DNA from: Verrucomicrobiaceae bacterium
GTDB lineage: Bacteria; Verrucomicrobiota; Verrucomicrobiia; Verrucomicrobiales; Verrucomicrobiaceae
Assembly: GCA_016795365.1 (NCBI GenBank)
Contig: JAEUHN010000005.1
Location: 1 to 64,000 of the forward strand
Reading direction: 5' to 3'
Length of the DNA stretch: 64,000 bases
Shown here: positions 29,968 through 37,898 of the stretch, piece by piece
Numbering within the stretch: the stretch's first letter is position 1
Layout of the letters: the number at the start of each line of letters is the position of its first letter
Notes under the pieces: generated by a model
Databases searched by the model: none
The model's input: only the letters and a program-made list of their open reading frames with translations
Told to the model about the DNA's origin: nothing
Translations under genes and position numbers: made by a program

Positions 29968-30486
29968 CTACAGCAGCCTGGAATCAGGCGCTGGAGACTG
30001 TGTTGCTTGGAACTCTGCCAAGTGGTCCTTTAGCTCGCGAACGGAGAAACGTCGCTTCAGCTCGGCGATGGCAGCGGTGGCGAGCTGATCGCAGAGTTCG
30101 TTGTCGGGATTGCCCGCGTGGCCTTTTACCCAGCGCCAGTGGATCTTGTGCTTGGCGGCCTGGGCATCGAGCGCGCGCCACAGGTCCTCGTTCTTCACCG
30201 GTTGCTTGTCCGCCGTTCGCCAGCCACGCGCCTTCCAGCCCTTGATCCACTCGCTGATGCCCTTCTTCACATACTGCGAGTCCGTGTGGAACTCGATCTC
30301 ACACGGCTCCTTCAGCACGCGGAGGGCTTCGATGGCACCCTGAAGCTCCATGCGGTTGTTCGTGGTCGCGGGAGCCCCGCCATTGATCTCCTTCACATGC
30401 GCTCCGAACCTCAGCACCGCCCCCCAGCCGCCAGGGCCGGGGTTGTTCTCGCAGCCGCCGTCGGAGTGGATCGTGACTCTTTTCAT
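29968..30486 (-). CDS. rnhA: Ribonuclease HI
   Basis: 172 residues. RNase HI cuts the RNA strand of RNA-DNA hybrids. All four metal-binding acidic residues are visible: Asp9 (HSDGG), Glu47 (RMELQG), Asp69 (HTDSQYV) and Asp133 (NPDNELCD), with the loop His at 123 (KGHAGN). The basic handle region [18 protein letters not shown] is that of bacterial type 1 enzymes. It is 12 bases downstream of the GYF/DUF4190 gene, so the two are likely an operon. Confidence 0.97.
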   Translation of the reverse strand: MKRVTIHSDGGCENNPGPGGWGAVLRFGAHVKEINGGAPATTNNRMELQGAIEALRVLKEPCEIEFHTDSQYVKKGISEWIKGWKARGWRTADKQPVKNEDLWRALDAQAAKHKIHWRWVKGHAGNPDNELCDQLATAAIAELKRRFSVRELKDHLAEFQATQSPAPDSRLL

Positions 30487-30498
30487 CGTCAGGAGCGA

Positions 30499-31578
30499 CT
30501 ACTTGCGAAGGACGTCCAGGAACTCACCTGGGTCCATGAACCGCGTGAAGAGGTCCTTGCCGTCGGGGCCTGCTTTGAGGGGGACGCTGTCGCCTCGGAT
30601 GGATTCTAGCGGCTCTGCCATCACGCTGCCGTCGTTGCGGGCGATGATGATCTTGCCACTCCTCCAGGCGCGTCCAGGGACTTTCTTTCCTGATTGATTG
30701 CAATCCCACATCGGGGGCCAGCTTGCCTCGATAGGGTTCTCGAAAATCAGGGGAGCGCTCCCGTCTGAGGAATCGCTGAGCCCCTTGGTCATCGCCCAGT
30801 GGTTCTCGCCTGCTTCGAGAGCTTGTCGGAAATCAGGAGGTGAACCGATGATGTTGTCGGGCTCGTAGGCGCTGTTTTCGGCGGTGAAGGGACGCTCGTC
30901 CTCCATCAATCCAGCCACAAATAGAAGCCTGAACGCATCATTGGACGTTTGTGGGCTAGCGCTCCTGTCGGCATCAGGATAGTTACCGCTTTGGTCCCCA
31001 GCATAGCCCTTGATCGCGATCACGATCTGCCGCGCATTCGTGCTCGCCTGCATGAGCTTCGCCCTTTCCTGCACCTGATTGAACGCCGGGACTGCGAGGC
31101 CTGCCATCATGGCCGTCCCGAAGATGCCCAGCGTGCATGCGCAGCACAGGCCCGCGATCGCCAGCCCCTTGCCACCGAGCGCGCCCTGGGACTTGCCAAT
31201 GCGATTTAGCGCTATGATGCCCATGATGATCGCCGGGATGCCCGTGATGCAGGAGCAGAACACCGTCGCAATGCCGCAGACCAGGCTCCAGACGGCGAGC
31301 TTCGAGGTCCGGGGCTCCAGCGCGGGCATGGCGGAAACGGGAACCTGCGGAACGCTCGATGGCTGCGGGAGCGAAGGAATCGCCGGCGGGATGGGCGGGG
31401 CCGACACGGGAGCTGAGGCCGTGGCTTCGAGCACGTCCGACAGGGGCTTCCAGTCGTCCATGCCCTCGCACCACGCCATGTCCGTGGGGCGGAGTTTGCC
31501 ATTGGCCAGATCGGCTTTCAGTTGATCGAGGGAAAAGGTGCCGAGTTGGGTGCCGTCGCGGCCGACGTAGTAGTTCAT
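30499..31578 (-). CDS. GYF-2 / DUF4190 membrane protein with pilin-like C-terminal region
   Basis: 359 residues. Residues 1-50 form a GYF-2 domain (YYVGRDGTQLGTFSLDQL, WCEGMDDWKPL). A Pro/Ala/Ser linker leads to two or three membrane helices of DUF4190 type (about 110-185). The exported remainder starts AVPAFNQVQERAKLMQASTN and has ARQIVIAIKGYAGDQSGNYP, similar to the pseudopilin-like DUF1559 proteins expanded in this superphylum. The composite architecture is typical of Verrucomicrobia and Planctomycetes and its role is unknown. ATG 31578 starts the GYF fold; the longer frame adds an unrelated extension. Confidence 0.75.
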   Translation of the reverse strand: MNYYVGRDGTQLGTFSLDQLKADLANGKLRPTDMAWCEGMDDWKPLSDVLEATASAPVSAPPIPPAIPSLPQPSSVPQVPVSAMPALEPRTSKLAVWSLVCGIATVFCSCITGIPAIIMGIIALNRIGKSQGALGGKGLAIAGLCCACTLGIFGTAMMAGLAVPAFNQVQERAKLMQASTNARQIVIAIKGYAGDQSGNYPDADRSASPQTSNDAFRLLFVAGLMEDERPFTAENSAYEPDNIIGSPPDFRQALEAGENHWAMTKGLSDSSDGSAPLIFENPIEASWPPMWDCNQSGKKVPGRAWRSGKIIIARNDGSVMAEPLESIRGDSVPLKAGPDGKDLFTRFMDPGEFLDVLRK

Positions 31579-31701
31579 GAGGAAATGTTGGATAGAGGCT
31601 TGGATAAGGAAGCAGGACAGGAGATCAAAGGCCACTCCGGGCGGTCAGTGAGGCGAGCCCAGTTTGGTTCGGTGAGGAATGTTGGTTCAAGCACAAAACC
31701 A

Positions 31702-32418
31702 TTACACACCGCCGAACCTGCGGTGCCGCTTGCCATAGGCCTGCACCGCCTCGCGCAGCTCATCCTTGCGGAAGTCCGGCCAGAGCTTGTCGGTGATGTA
31801 GAACTCGGTGTAGCTCAGCTGCCAGAGGAGGAAGTTGGAAAGGCGCATCTCGCCGCTCGTGCGGATCAGCAGATCCGGGTCCGGGTAGTAGCGGGTGTAA
31901 AGGTGCTTGCCGAACATCTCCGTGTTGATCATCGCACTGTCGATGTGGCCCTTGCCCACGGCTTCCACGATGCTCTTCACGCCATCGATGATCTCTTCCC
32001 GACCGCCGTAGCTGAGCGCCAGGATGAGGGTGAGGGCCGTGTTGTTCGCCGTCGTCTCAATGGCCTGATGCAGGGCCTTCTGGCAGCTTTCGGGCAGATC
32101 GTGCAGCCGCCCGATAGCCTGGAGCTTGATGTTGTTCTTCATCATCACCTTCGTCTCCTGCTTCAGGTAGATTTCCAGCAGCTTCATGAGCGCGTCCACT
32201 TCACGCTTCGGACGCTTCCAGTTCTCTGAGGAGAAGGCATACAAGGTGAGGAACTCCACGCCCAGTTCGCGACAGCCTTCGGTCATCGCTCGCACGGACT
32301 CCGCACCGCGTCGATGCCCCTCTGTGCGTGGCAGTCCACGCTCCTTCGCCCAGCGTCCGTTGCCATCCATGATGATGGCAATGTGTCGAGGAATCGCACC
32401 GAGATCGTCTTTCTTCAT
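31702..32418 (-). CDS. uppS: Undecaprenyl diphosphate synthase (cis-prenyltransferase)
   Basis: 238 residues. UppS condenses isopentenyl units to the C55 lipid carrier used in peptidoglycan and polysaccharide synthesis. The catalytic Asp18 is in IIMDGNGRWAK; EGHRRGAESV, TLYAFSSENWKRP and RTSGEMRLSNFLLWQ are the conserved family blocks. ATG 32418 is preferred over an upstream in-frame TTG because the family fold starts a few residues after it. The usual neighbour cdsA is absent. Downstream lies a 123-base gap before the GYF gene. Confidence 0.96.
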   Translation of the reverse strand: MKKDDLGAIPRHIAIIMDGNGRWAKERGLPRTEGHRRGAESVRAMTEGCRELGVEFLTLYAFSSENWKRPKREVDALMKLLEIYLKQETKVMMKNNIKLQAIGRLHDLPESCQKALHQAIETTANNTALTLILALSYGGREEIIDGVKSIVEAVGKGHIDSAMINTEMFGKHLYTRYYPDPDLLIRTSGEMRLSNFLLWQLSYTEFYITDKLWPDFRKDELREAVQAYGKRHRRFGGV

Positions 32419-32526
32419 CGCCGCAGAGCTACGAAGCAATGCCCCGAGTGTAAAGGCCAGGATGGTGAAGGCCGTGTGAAAACTCAGCGCGCAGGAGCGA
32501 GCGAATCCCAGTCCGCGCTTCGTCCC

Positions 32527-33996
32527 TCACGTCCCGCAGAACGTCCGATAGCTGCCGTCGTGATGAGCGGGAGGCTGGGCGTAGTCGAGGTGGGCGGGCG
32601 AGTCGTCGAAAGGCTTGGCGAGGGCTTCCAGAAGGCGGTGCAGGGGCGCGAGGTCGGAGCGTTCGGAGGCGGCTTGGAGTGCTGCTTCCACTTGGTGATT
32701 GCGGGGAATCACAGCGGGGTTGCTGCGGCGCATGAGAGCGGCGGACTCGGAGAGTGTCTGGGGCTGTCGGCCTCGTCGCGCGGTCCATCCTTGGTGCCAG
32801 CTCTGGAACTCGGGACCGGAAGCCAGAGGCTCTTCAGCAAGCGACTCCGTGGAGAGTCGGCGGAAGGTCAGCGTGTAATCGGCGGACGTGGCCCGCATCC
32901 ATTCGAGCAGCCCCTGCATCAAGGCCGTGTCCTCGGGCTCCGCGTTGAACAGTCCCAGCTTGGACCTCATTCCCGCGAGCCAGTGCTCTTGAAACTGCGG
33001 CTGGAACGCGCGGACCGCGTCATTCGCGATCTCGATCGAGCGCTGCTCATCCTCATCGAGCAGCGGCAGCAAGGCCTCGGCGAAGCGGGCCAGGTTCCAC
33101 TGGGCAATGTGCGGCTGCTGGCCGTAGGCGTAGCGCCCGTGCTGGTCGATGGAGCTGAACACCGTCTCGGGATCAAAGGCATCCATGAAGGCGCAGGGGC
33201 CATAGTCGATCGTCTCGCCAGAGAGCGCCATGTTGTCCGTGTTCATCACGCCATGGATGAACCCCACGTGTATCCATCGGGCGATCAGCGATGCCTGACG
33301 CTCGACCACCGCTTCCAGCAGAGCCAGCGCCGGGTTGTCCGTAGAGGCACGTTCGGCAAAGTGGCGCTTCAGCGTGTAGTCGGTCAGCGCCCGCAGCAGT
33401 TCCATCTCGCCCCGCGCTGCCGCCCATTCGAAGGTGCCCACGCGGAGATGGCTGGCCGCGATGCGCGTCAGCACCGCTCCTGGCAGCGGCTCCTGTCGAT
33501 AGACCGTCTCGCCCGTCGCCACCACGGCCAGGCTCCGCGTTGTCGGAATGCCCAACGCATGCATTGCCTCGCTGATGATGTATTCGCGCAGCATCGGACC
33601 CAACGCTGCGCGCCCATCTCCACGCCGCGAGAAAGGCGTCAGCCCTGGGCCCTTGAGCTGCACGTCAAAGCGCAGACCCTCGGGCGTGATCTGTTCGCCG
33701 AGCAGGATCGCCCGTCCATCACCCAGCATCGTGAAGTGCGCGTATTGATGCCCGGCGTAAGCCTGCGCGATGGGCTCTGCATTCGATGGCAGCGCATTGC
33801 CCGAGAGCAAATCCGGCCGATCCGACAAGCCCGCGTCCAGTCCCAGGTGCGTCGCCAGTGGACCATTGAAAATCACCATCTGCGGCTCGCGCACGGGCGT
33901 GGGAGCCACCTTGCGGAAGAGCGGCGCAGGCAATCGGGCAGACGAGTGATCGAAACGCCAGCCCAGCGAATCGGACGTGAGAGAAGGGGCGGTCAT
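32527..33996 (-). CDS. selO: SelO-family protein AMPylase (YdiU)
   Basis: 489 residues, the typical length of bacterial SelO. These pseudokinases transfer AMP to protein hydroxyls and are linked to redox stress. The family blocks are clear: AQAYAGHQYAHF, FDVQLKGPGLTPFSRRGDG with the nucleotide-binding Lys and Arg residues, GIPTTRSL, and the catalytic region HGVMNTDNMALSGETIDYG near residue 250 with the metal-binding Asn and Asp. Many SelO proteins end with a Sec or Cys; here the C-terminus is RTFCGT, with Cys three residues from the end. It is downstream of the DUF2237 gene by 9 bases, an operon. Confidence 0.93.
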   Translation of the reverse strand: MTAPSLTSDSLGWRFDHSSARLPAPLFRKVAPTPVREPQMVIFNGPLATHLGLDAGLSDRPDLLSGNALPSNAEPIAQAYAGHQYAHFTMLGDGRAILLGEQITPEGLRFDVQLKGPGLTPFSRRGDGRAALGPMLREYIISEAMHALGIPTTRSLAVVATGETVYRQEPLPGAVLTRIAASHLRVGTFEWAAARGEMELLRALTDYTLKRHFAERASTDNPALALLEAVVERQASLIARWIHVGFIHGVMNTDNMALSGETIDYGPCAFMDAFDPETVFSSIDQHGRYAYGQQPHIAQWNLARFAEALLPLLDEDEQRSIEIANDAVRAFQPQFQEHWLAGMRSKLGLFNAEPEDTALMQGLLEWMRATSADYTLTFRRLSTESLAEEPLASGPEFQSWHQGWTARRGRQPQTLSESAALMRRSNPAVIPRNHQVEAALQAASERSDLAPLHRLLEALAKPFDDSPAHLDYAQPPAHHDGSYRTFCGT

Positions 33997-34005
33997 GGAG
34001 AAGAA

Positions 34006-34365
34006 CTACGTCGCCGCGTGCGCCTGGAGCGACTCGAGAGTGACAAACTCCAGCGCACTGATGTGCGTGGCCTCCAGGACCACCATCGGTGCATGCCCCG
34101 CGGCGAGCGCCTCTGCCCAGCGAGTGACGCACAGGCACCAGTGATCCCCCGGCTTCAGCCCTGGGAAGTCAAACTCCGGCACCGGGGTGCTGAGGTCATT
34201 GCCCTGCTGGCGGCTGAACTTCAAAAACTCCTCCGTCATCACCGCGCACACCGTGTGCAGCCCGCGATCCTCAGGCCCCGTCCGGCAGAAGCCATCGCGA
34301 TAAAACCCCGTGGTTGGAGCGAAGCAGCAGACTTGAAGGGGACCGTTGAGAACATTGGTGCGCAT
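34006..34365 (-). CDS. DUF2237 family protein
   Basis: 119 residues. The NVLNGPLQVCCFAP start, GFYRDGFCRTGPED and GDHWCLCVTRW segments are characteristic of DUF2237 (COG3651), a small family of unknown function with conserved cysteines. ATG 34365 is used because homology starts immediately; the frame is open further upstream into the divergent promoter region. It is 9 bases upstream of selO, so a shared job in redox or stress physiology is plausible but unproven. Confidence 0.85.
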   Translation of the reverse strand: MRTNVLNGPLQVCCFAPTTGFYRDGFCRTGPEDRGLHTVCAVMTEEFLKFSRQQGNDLSTPVPEFDFPGLKPGDHWCLCVTRWAEALAAGHAPMVVLEATHISALEFVTLESLQAHAAT

Positions 34366-34604
34366 CCCGCCACTATGACCACAGCCTCCACAGGGGAAAG
34401 TCGAAGACTGATTTTCAGTCGAGATTCCGAAGTTCGAGGCCAGAGGCATCTGAGCCTTTTGACTGTGGTCACCTGCATTCCCTTTGCCTATCCGGCAGTG
34501 CGTGGAGGCTCTACCCATGATCGGAACGGTGATGCCCATCCGAAAACTGGCACCGGCAAATAATAGCTCGTCTCACTCGTGAGAATATTCGCAAGGACCA
34601 CAAA

Positions 34605-34639
34605 GAAAATATTTTCACTCAGCGCGATTTGCATAGAAT
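34605..34639 (+). promoter_or_regulatory. Candidate promoter with AT-rich palindromes
   Basis: A perfect 12-base palindrome, gaaaatattttc (34605-34616), follows a shorter one (gaatattc, 34583-34590). TTTTCA (34612-34617) and TAGAAT (34634-34639), 16 bases apart, form a fair sigma-70 promoter, and a TG two bases before the -10 strengthens it. It points toward the ATPase gene and argues that the coding start of that gene is downstream of it. Confidence 0.4.
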
Positions 34640-34686
34640 TCGCGACTATTCCCGCTAACTGGCAACCCTTGCCTCGCCAAACTCCT

Positions 34687-36921
34687 GTGGACGTTTCACC
34701 GCCATCTCCTTCGTTTTCGCCGTCGGGTCGCCCCGCACAGAACCCCTTCCTGGAGGATGTGTGCACCACGCCGTTCGATGTGGTCGAGGAACGCTCCGTC
34801 TCGGGGCTGAACCGGGATGTGGTGCAGCGCGTGGCTGAAGCGGTGGAAGACCTGGCTGCCGCTCCTGGCAAACCTTTGCTCCTCCTGACCGCGCCTCGTG
34901 CTGGCTACGGCAAGACTCACCTGCTAGGCCGGGTGGCGGCAGCGGCGGGGAATCAATCGGTGGCGATGCCGCTGATGTTCCGGTCCGATGTGGAGGTCAC
35001 CTGGTCGGGCGTGAGCCTGGAGGCGCTGGAGACCCTGCGACAGATGCCGGGCCGGGTGGAGGACTGGCCGAGGTTGCGGGAGATCTGCACGGGGATTTTC
35101 ACGAGTTTGATTGTTCGGCTGATCCGGTCGGGCCGGCTGCCGTGCGCGAACCGCGATCAGGCGATGAAGGTGCTGTCCGAAGATCCAACGGCGCTGTTTC
35201 GCGAGGGTTCGTCGGCGAAGCTCATCGGTGACTGGTTACGAAAGCACTTCGGCCAACTGCGCAAGCCGTTGGCGGAGCTGGCTCGTCAGGTGCCGGGAGC
35301 GGGTGTGATGGATGGCTGGGTGGATGCGCTGTTCGCGGCCTCGAACCATGGCACGCCGCCCGCGCTCGATGAGGTGGTGAAGCTGGCGTCGGGTTCACGG
35401 GAAGCCTTTGCCCTGTGGCTGAGGCTGGTGGCGCTGTGGCATCCAGCGGTGCTCTTCGTTGATCATCTGGATGGTTTTTATCGCATGGAGAAATCCGGCC
35501 TGCGCATTGCGACGATGCTGCTGGAGCTGGCGGGCATGGAGGGCGTGCACGTAGTGCTGAGCCTGAACCAGGATGTGTGGCAGGCCACCTTTGCGCATCA
35601 TCTGCCGAGTGCTCTGGAGGACCGGCTGACGGCCTCGCAGTTCCTGCTTCGCGGGCTGACTCCGGCGGATGCGGCGGAGCTGGCGCGGATGCGCCTGGCC
35701 GCGGCGGGGACGAATGTGGAGGAGCGGGTCAGATTCGAGCGCTTCCTCAATATCGGTCGCTACTTCAACGGTCGTCCGGTGGGCTCGGTCTCAGCGCGCG
35801 CTTTCTTGCGGCATCTGGCCCAGCAGTGGGACTTTTTCCAAAACCTCCAGGCGCGCGGCGAGGACCCCTCGGCCTCGGCTTTGATCGACCCGGAGCCGGA
35901 GTCCGTGGAGCCGCCTTCGACCCAGGCTGATCCTTTGCCCGACGTGACCTTGTTCGGTGCCGAAGATGCGCATTTCCTGAGGAACGCCGCCACCGCGCTG
36001 GCCGAGCCTACGCCAGCGATGGTGAACACGCCTTTCTCCGTGGCTCCCGTCCAGCCATCGGCTCCCGCGCCAGTGCTGGCAGAACCTTTGTCGCCCTTCG
36101 TGATGGCCGAGCCGCCGGCGCCAATCGCGACCAACGGCACCGTGCCCCAAGCCTTTGCCCAGCCGCAGGCTCCGAACGCGCTCGAAAAGCTGCGCGACAT
36201 GATGGATCGACTGCGCCAGCAGACCACGGGGGCTGCACCCGTCGTGGGTGCTGCCGCAGCGATGGCGGCGGCTGGACAAGCTGTGGCCCGTCCGCCCGAG
36301 CCCAGCCTGGAGCCCCCTCCGGTGAGCAGTGCCGCCTTATCCCCGCAGGATGCTCTGGTGGCGCGCTTCGAAGCATTGCGCATGCAGATGCTGGCCGAGG
36401 CGGAAAGCTCGCCGCTCGATCTGGCGAAGGTGGAACACCTCATCCGCTTGGCGGGCAAGCGCTTCCCTTTGGTGAAGTATGACGAGATCGAGCTGCCTGG
36501 ATTGCCGGGCAAGACGGCTCCGCGCTGGAGCCTTCAAGATCAGGAGATTTTCTTTGGCACAGGTGCTTTCAACGAGCGCAGCTACTGGCGCGCGCTCGCC
36601 CAGGTGATCGCCGGGCGAATGGCGGTGCCATTGGTGCCCGGACGTGCTCCGGCCCTGAAGCTCGTGGCCTTCAAATCGGATCGCGAGACCATGGCCTGGA
36701 CGGCTTTGCTAGGCAGTGATGCTTTTCCCTCGGGCATTCGTCAGGTGATTGAGGCCCTGCATCTCGATACACGCAGCCTCGCAGCGCTCTACGCCATGCA
36801 GCGTATGATCGGAGAAGCCGAGGCCGGTGCTCTCAATGCCACGCCTGCCCAGGTGATGAGTGTGCTCGCCCGCGAGCTGGACTTCTTCTGGAAACGGGTG
36901 ACGCGGCCGGTTAGTCAGTAG
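34687..36921 (+). CDS. Unrecognised P-loop ATPase with Pro/Ala-rich linker
   Basis: About 744 residues from GTG 34687; the frame is open up to GTG 34579 and TTG 34669, but those starts would lie in or directly after a promoter-like AT-rich region. An N-terminal ATPase has a Walker A-like PRAGYGKTH and Walker B LFVDHLDGF, followed by VVLSLNQDVW, resembling STAND/ORC-type AAA domains. A linker rich in Pro and Ala (roughly residues 410-585) leads to a C-terminal domain containing RWSLQDQEIFFGTGAFNE. I do not recognise the family. It is not obviously tied to the OppF-type and rodA genes downstream. Confidence 0.75.
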   Translation: MDVSPPSPSFSPSGRPAQNPFLEDVCTTPFDVVEERSVSGLNRDVVQRVAEAVEDLAAAPGKPLLLLTAPRAGYGKTHLLGRVAAAAGNQSVAMPLMFRSDVEVTWSGVSLEALETLRQMPGRVEDWPRLREICTGIFTSLIVRLIRSGRLPCANRDQAMKVLSEDPTALFREGSSAKLIGDWLRKHFGQLRKPLAELARQVPGAGVMDGWVDALFAASNHGTPPALDEVVKLASGSREAFALWLRLVALWHPAVLFVDHLDGFYRMEKSGLRIATMLLELAGMEGVHVVLSLNQDVWQATFAHHLPSALEDRLTASQFLLRGLTPADAAELARMRLAAAGTNVEERVRFERFLNIGRYFNGRPVGSVSARAFLRHLAQQWDFFQNLQARGEDPSASALIDPEPESVEPPSTQADPLPDVTLFGAEDAHFLRNAATALAEPTPAMVNTPFSVAPVQPSAPAPVLAEPLSPFVMAEPPAPIATNGTVPQAFAQPQAPNALEKLRDMMDRLRQQTTGAAPVVGAAAAMAAAGQAVARPPEPSLEPPPVSSAALSPQDALVARFEALRMQMLAEAESSPLDLAKVEHLIRLAGKRFPLVKYDEIELPGLPGKTAPRWSLQDQEIFFGTGAFNERSYWRALAQVIAGRMAVPLVPGRAPALKLVAFKSDRETMAWTALLGSDAFPSGIRQVIEALHLDTRSLAALYAMQRMIGEAEAGALNATPAQVMSVLARELDFFWKRVTRPVSQ

Positions 36922-36936
36922 GCCGGTGAGTCAGTG
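36905..36936. repeat. Two tandem 16-base units at the ATPase gene end
   Basis: The units ggccggttagtcagta and ggccggtgagtcagtg differ at two positions and run across the ATPase stop codon. They are related in inverted orientation to the 16-base units at 37049-37080. Confidence 0.55.
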
Positions 36937-37020
36937 GGTCCGTTGCACGAGCCGAGGGAGTGATCGTGTTTTGAAAGTGCTTCCCGTCTTGCTCTCGCGT
37001 CTCGCTCATCTACTGTTTGC

Positions 37021-37043
37021 GCGGTTTGGCCTTGGCCAACCGC
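37021..37043. other. GC-rich hairpin
   Basis: gcggtttggcc (37021-37031) pairs with ggccaaccgc (37034-37043), with one bulged T and a two-base tip. There is no T-run, so it is not a standard terminator. It lies between the two arms of the 16-base repeat family. Confidence 0.4.
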
Positions 37044-37048
37044 TTCAC

Positions 37049-37080
37049 TGTCCTACTGATCTATTGTCCTACTGACTCAC
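37049..37080. repeat. Two tandem 16-base units, inverted relative to 36905-36936
   Basis: tgtcctactgatctat and tgtcctactgactcac share their first 11 bases. The reverse complement matches the units at 36905-36936 at about two thirds of positions, so the two blocks could pair as long arms around the intervening 112 bases. The OppF-type gene starts 17 bases later. Confidence 0.55.
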
Positions 37081-37096
37081 CGTTCTAACGTCCCGC

Positions 37097-37882
37097 ATGT
37101 CTCTCCTCCGCGTCGAACGCCTCAAAGTTCACTTCCCCGTTCGCAGCGGTCTGCTGCAGCGTCAGACCGACGTGGTGAAGGCGGTGGACGATGTGAGCTT
37201 TCAGATTGAGCCCGGTAAAACGCTGGGCCTTGTGGGCGAGAGCGGCAGCGGCAAGTCCACCCTGTCCCGCGCGCTGCTAAAGCTGATCCCCGTGACCTCC
37301 GGTGAGGCGTTTTATCGGGGCAAGGAGCTGTTCGCGATGTCGGAGACCGAGTTCCGTCCGTTGCGCAAGAACCTCCAGATGGTGTTCCAGGATCCCTTTG
37401 GTTCGCTTAATCCGCGCATGACCATCCAGGCGATCATCGACGAGCCGCTGGGCATACATTTTCCGAAGCTCGGCGGCGACGAGCGCGAAGACCGGGTGGC
37501 AGCGCTTTTGCAAAAGGTGGGTCTCGATCCCGTTGCCATGCATCGCTATCCCCATGAGTTCAGCGGCGGCCAGCGTCAGCGCATTGGCATCGCCCGCGCC
37601 CTCGCGGTGGAGCCGGAGTTCCTGATCTGCGACGAGCCCGTGAGCGCGCTCGATGTGAGCGTGCAGGCGCAGATTCTCAATCTGCTCAAGGATCTCCAGG
37701 ATGAGTTCAAGCTGACCTACCTTTTCATCGCGCACGATCTGGCCGTGGTCCGTCACATGAGTGACGACATCATCGTCATGTATCGTGGCAAAATCGTGGA
37801 GCGCGGAGATGCCGACCGCGTGTGCGAGGCCCCGCAGCACGAATACACCCAGCGTCTGCTCAGCTCCGTGCCGGTGCTGTAA
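37097..37882 (+). CDS. ABC transporter ATP-binding protein, oligopeptide (OppF/DppF) type
   Basis: 261 residues. Walker A GESGSGKST near residue 48, a Q-loop with MVFQDPFGSLNPRM, signature FSGGQRQRIGIARAL near 155, Walker B LICDEPVSALDVSVQAQ near 176 and the H-loop AHDLAVV. The MVFQDPFGSLNPR block is diagnostic of peptide/nickel importers. No oppA, oppB, oppC or oppD gene adjoins it, so the permease must be elsewhere. The protein lacks the usual OppF C-terminal extension beyond about 260 residues. rodA starts 16 bases after its stop, so the two may be co-transcribed. Confidence 0.93.
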   Translation: MSLLRVERLKVHFPVRSGLLQRQTDVVKAVDDVSFQIEPGKTLGLVGESGSGKSTLSRALLKLIPVTSGEAFYRGKELFAMSETEFRPLRKNLQMVFQDPFGSLNPRMTIQAIIDEPLGIHFPKLGGDEREDRVAALLQKVGLDPVAMHRYPHEFSGGQRQRIGIARALAVEPEFLICDEPVSALDVSVQAQILNLLKDLQDEFKLTYLFIAHDLAVVRHMSDDIIVMYRGKIVERGDADRVCEAPQHEYTQRLLSSVPVL

Positions 37883-37898
37883 ACTTGCCCTCTGCTCC

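Noticed and set aside
29816-30088. Short plus-strand frame (start MSFSAYAAPAAF) between the regulator and rnhA
   Set aside because: It runs into the antisense of rnhA and has no ribosome binding site or known similarity.
32314-34563. Plus-strand frame of 749 codons opposite uppS, selO and DUF2237
   Set aside because: It crosses three well-supported genes and is rich in Arg, His and Gln, as expected for an antisense frame.
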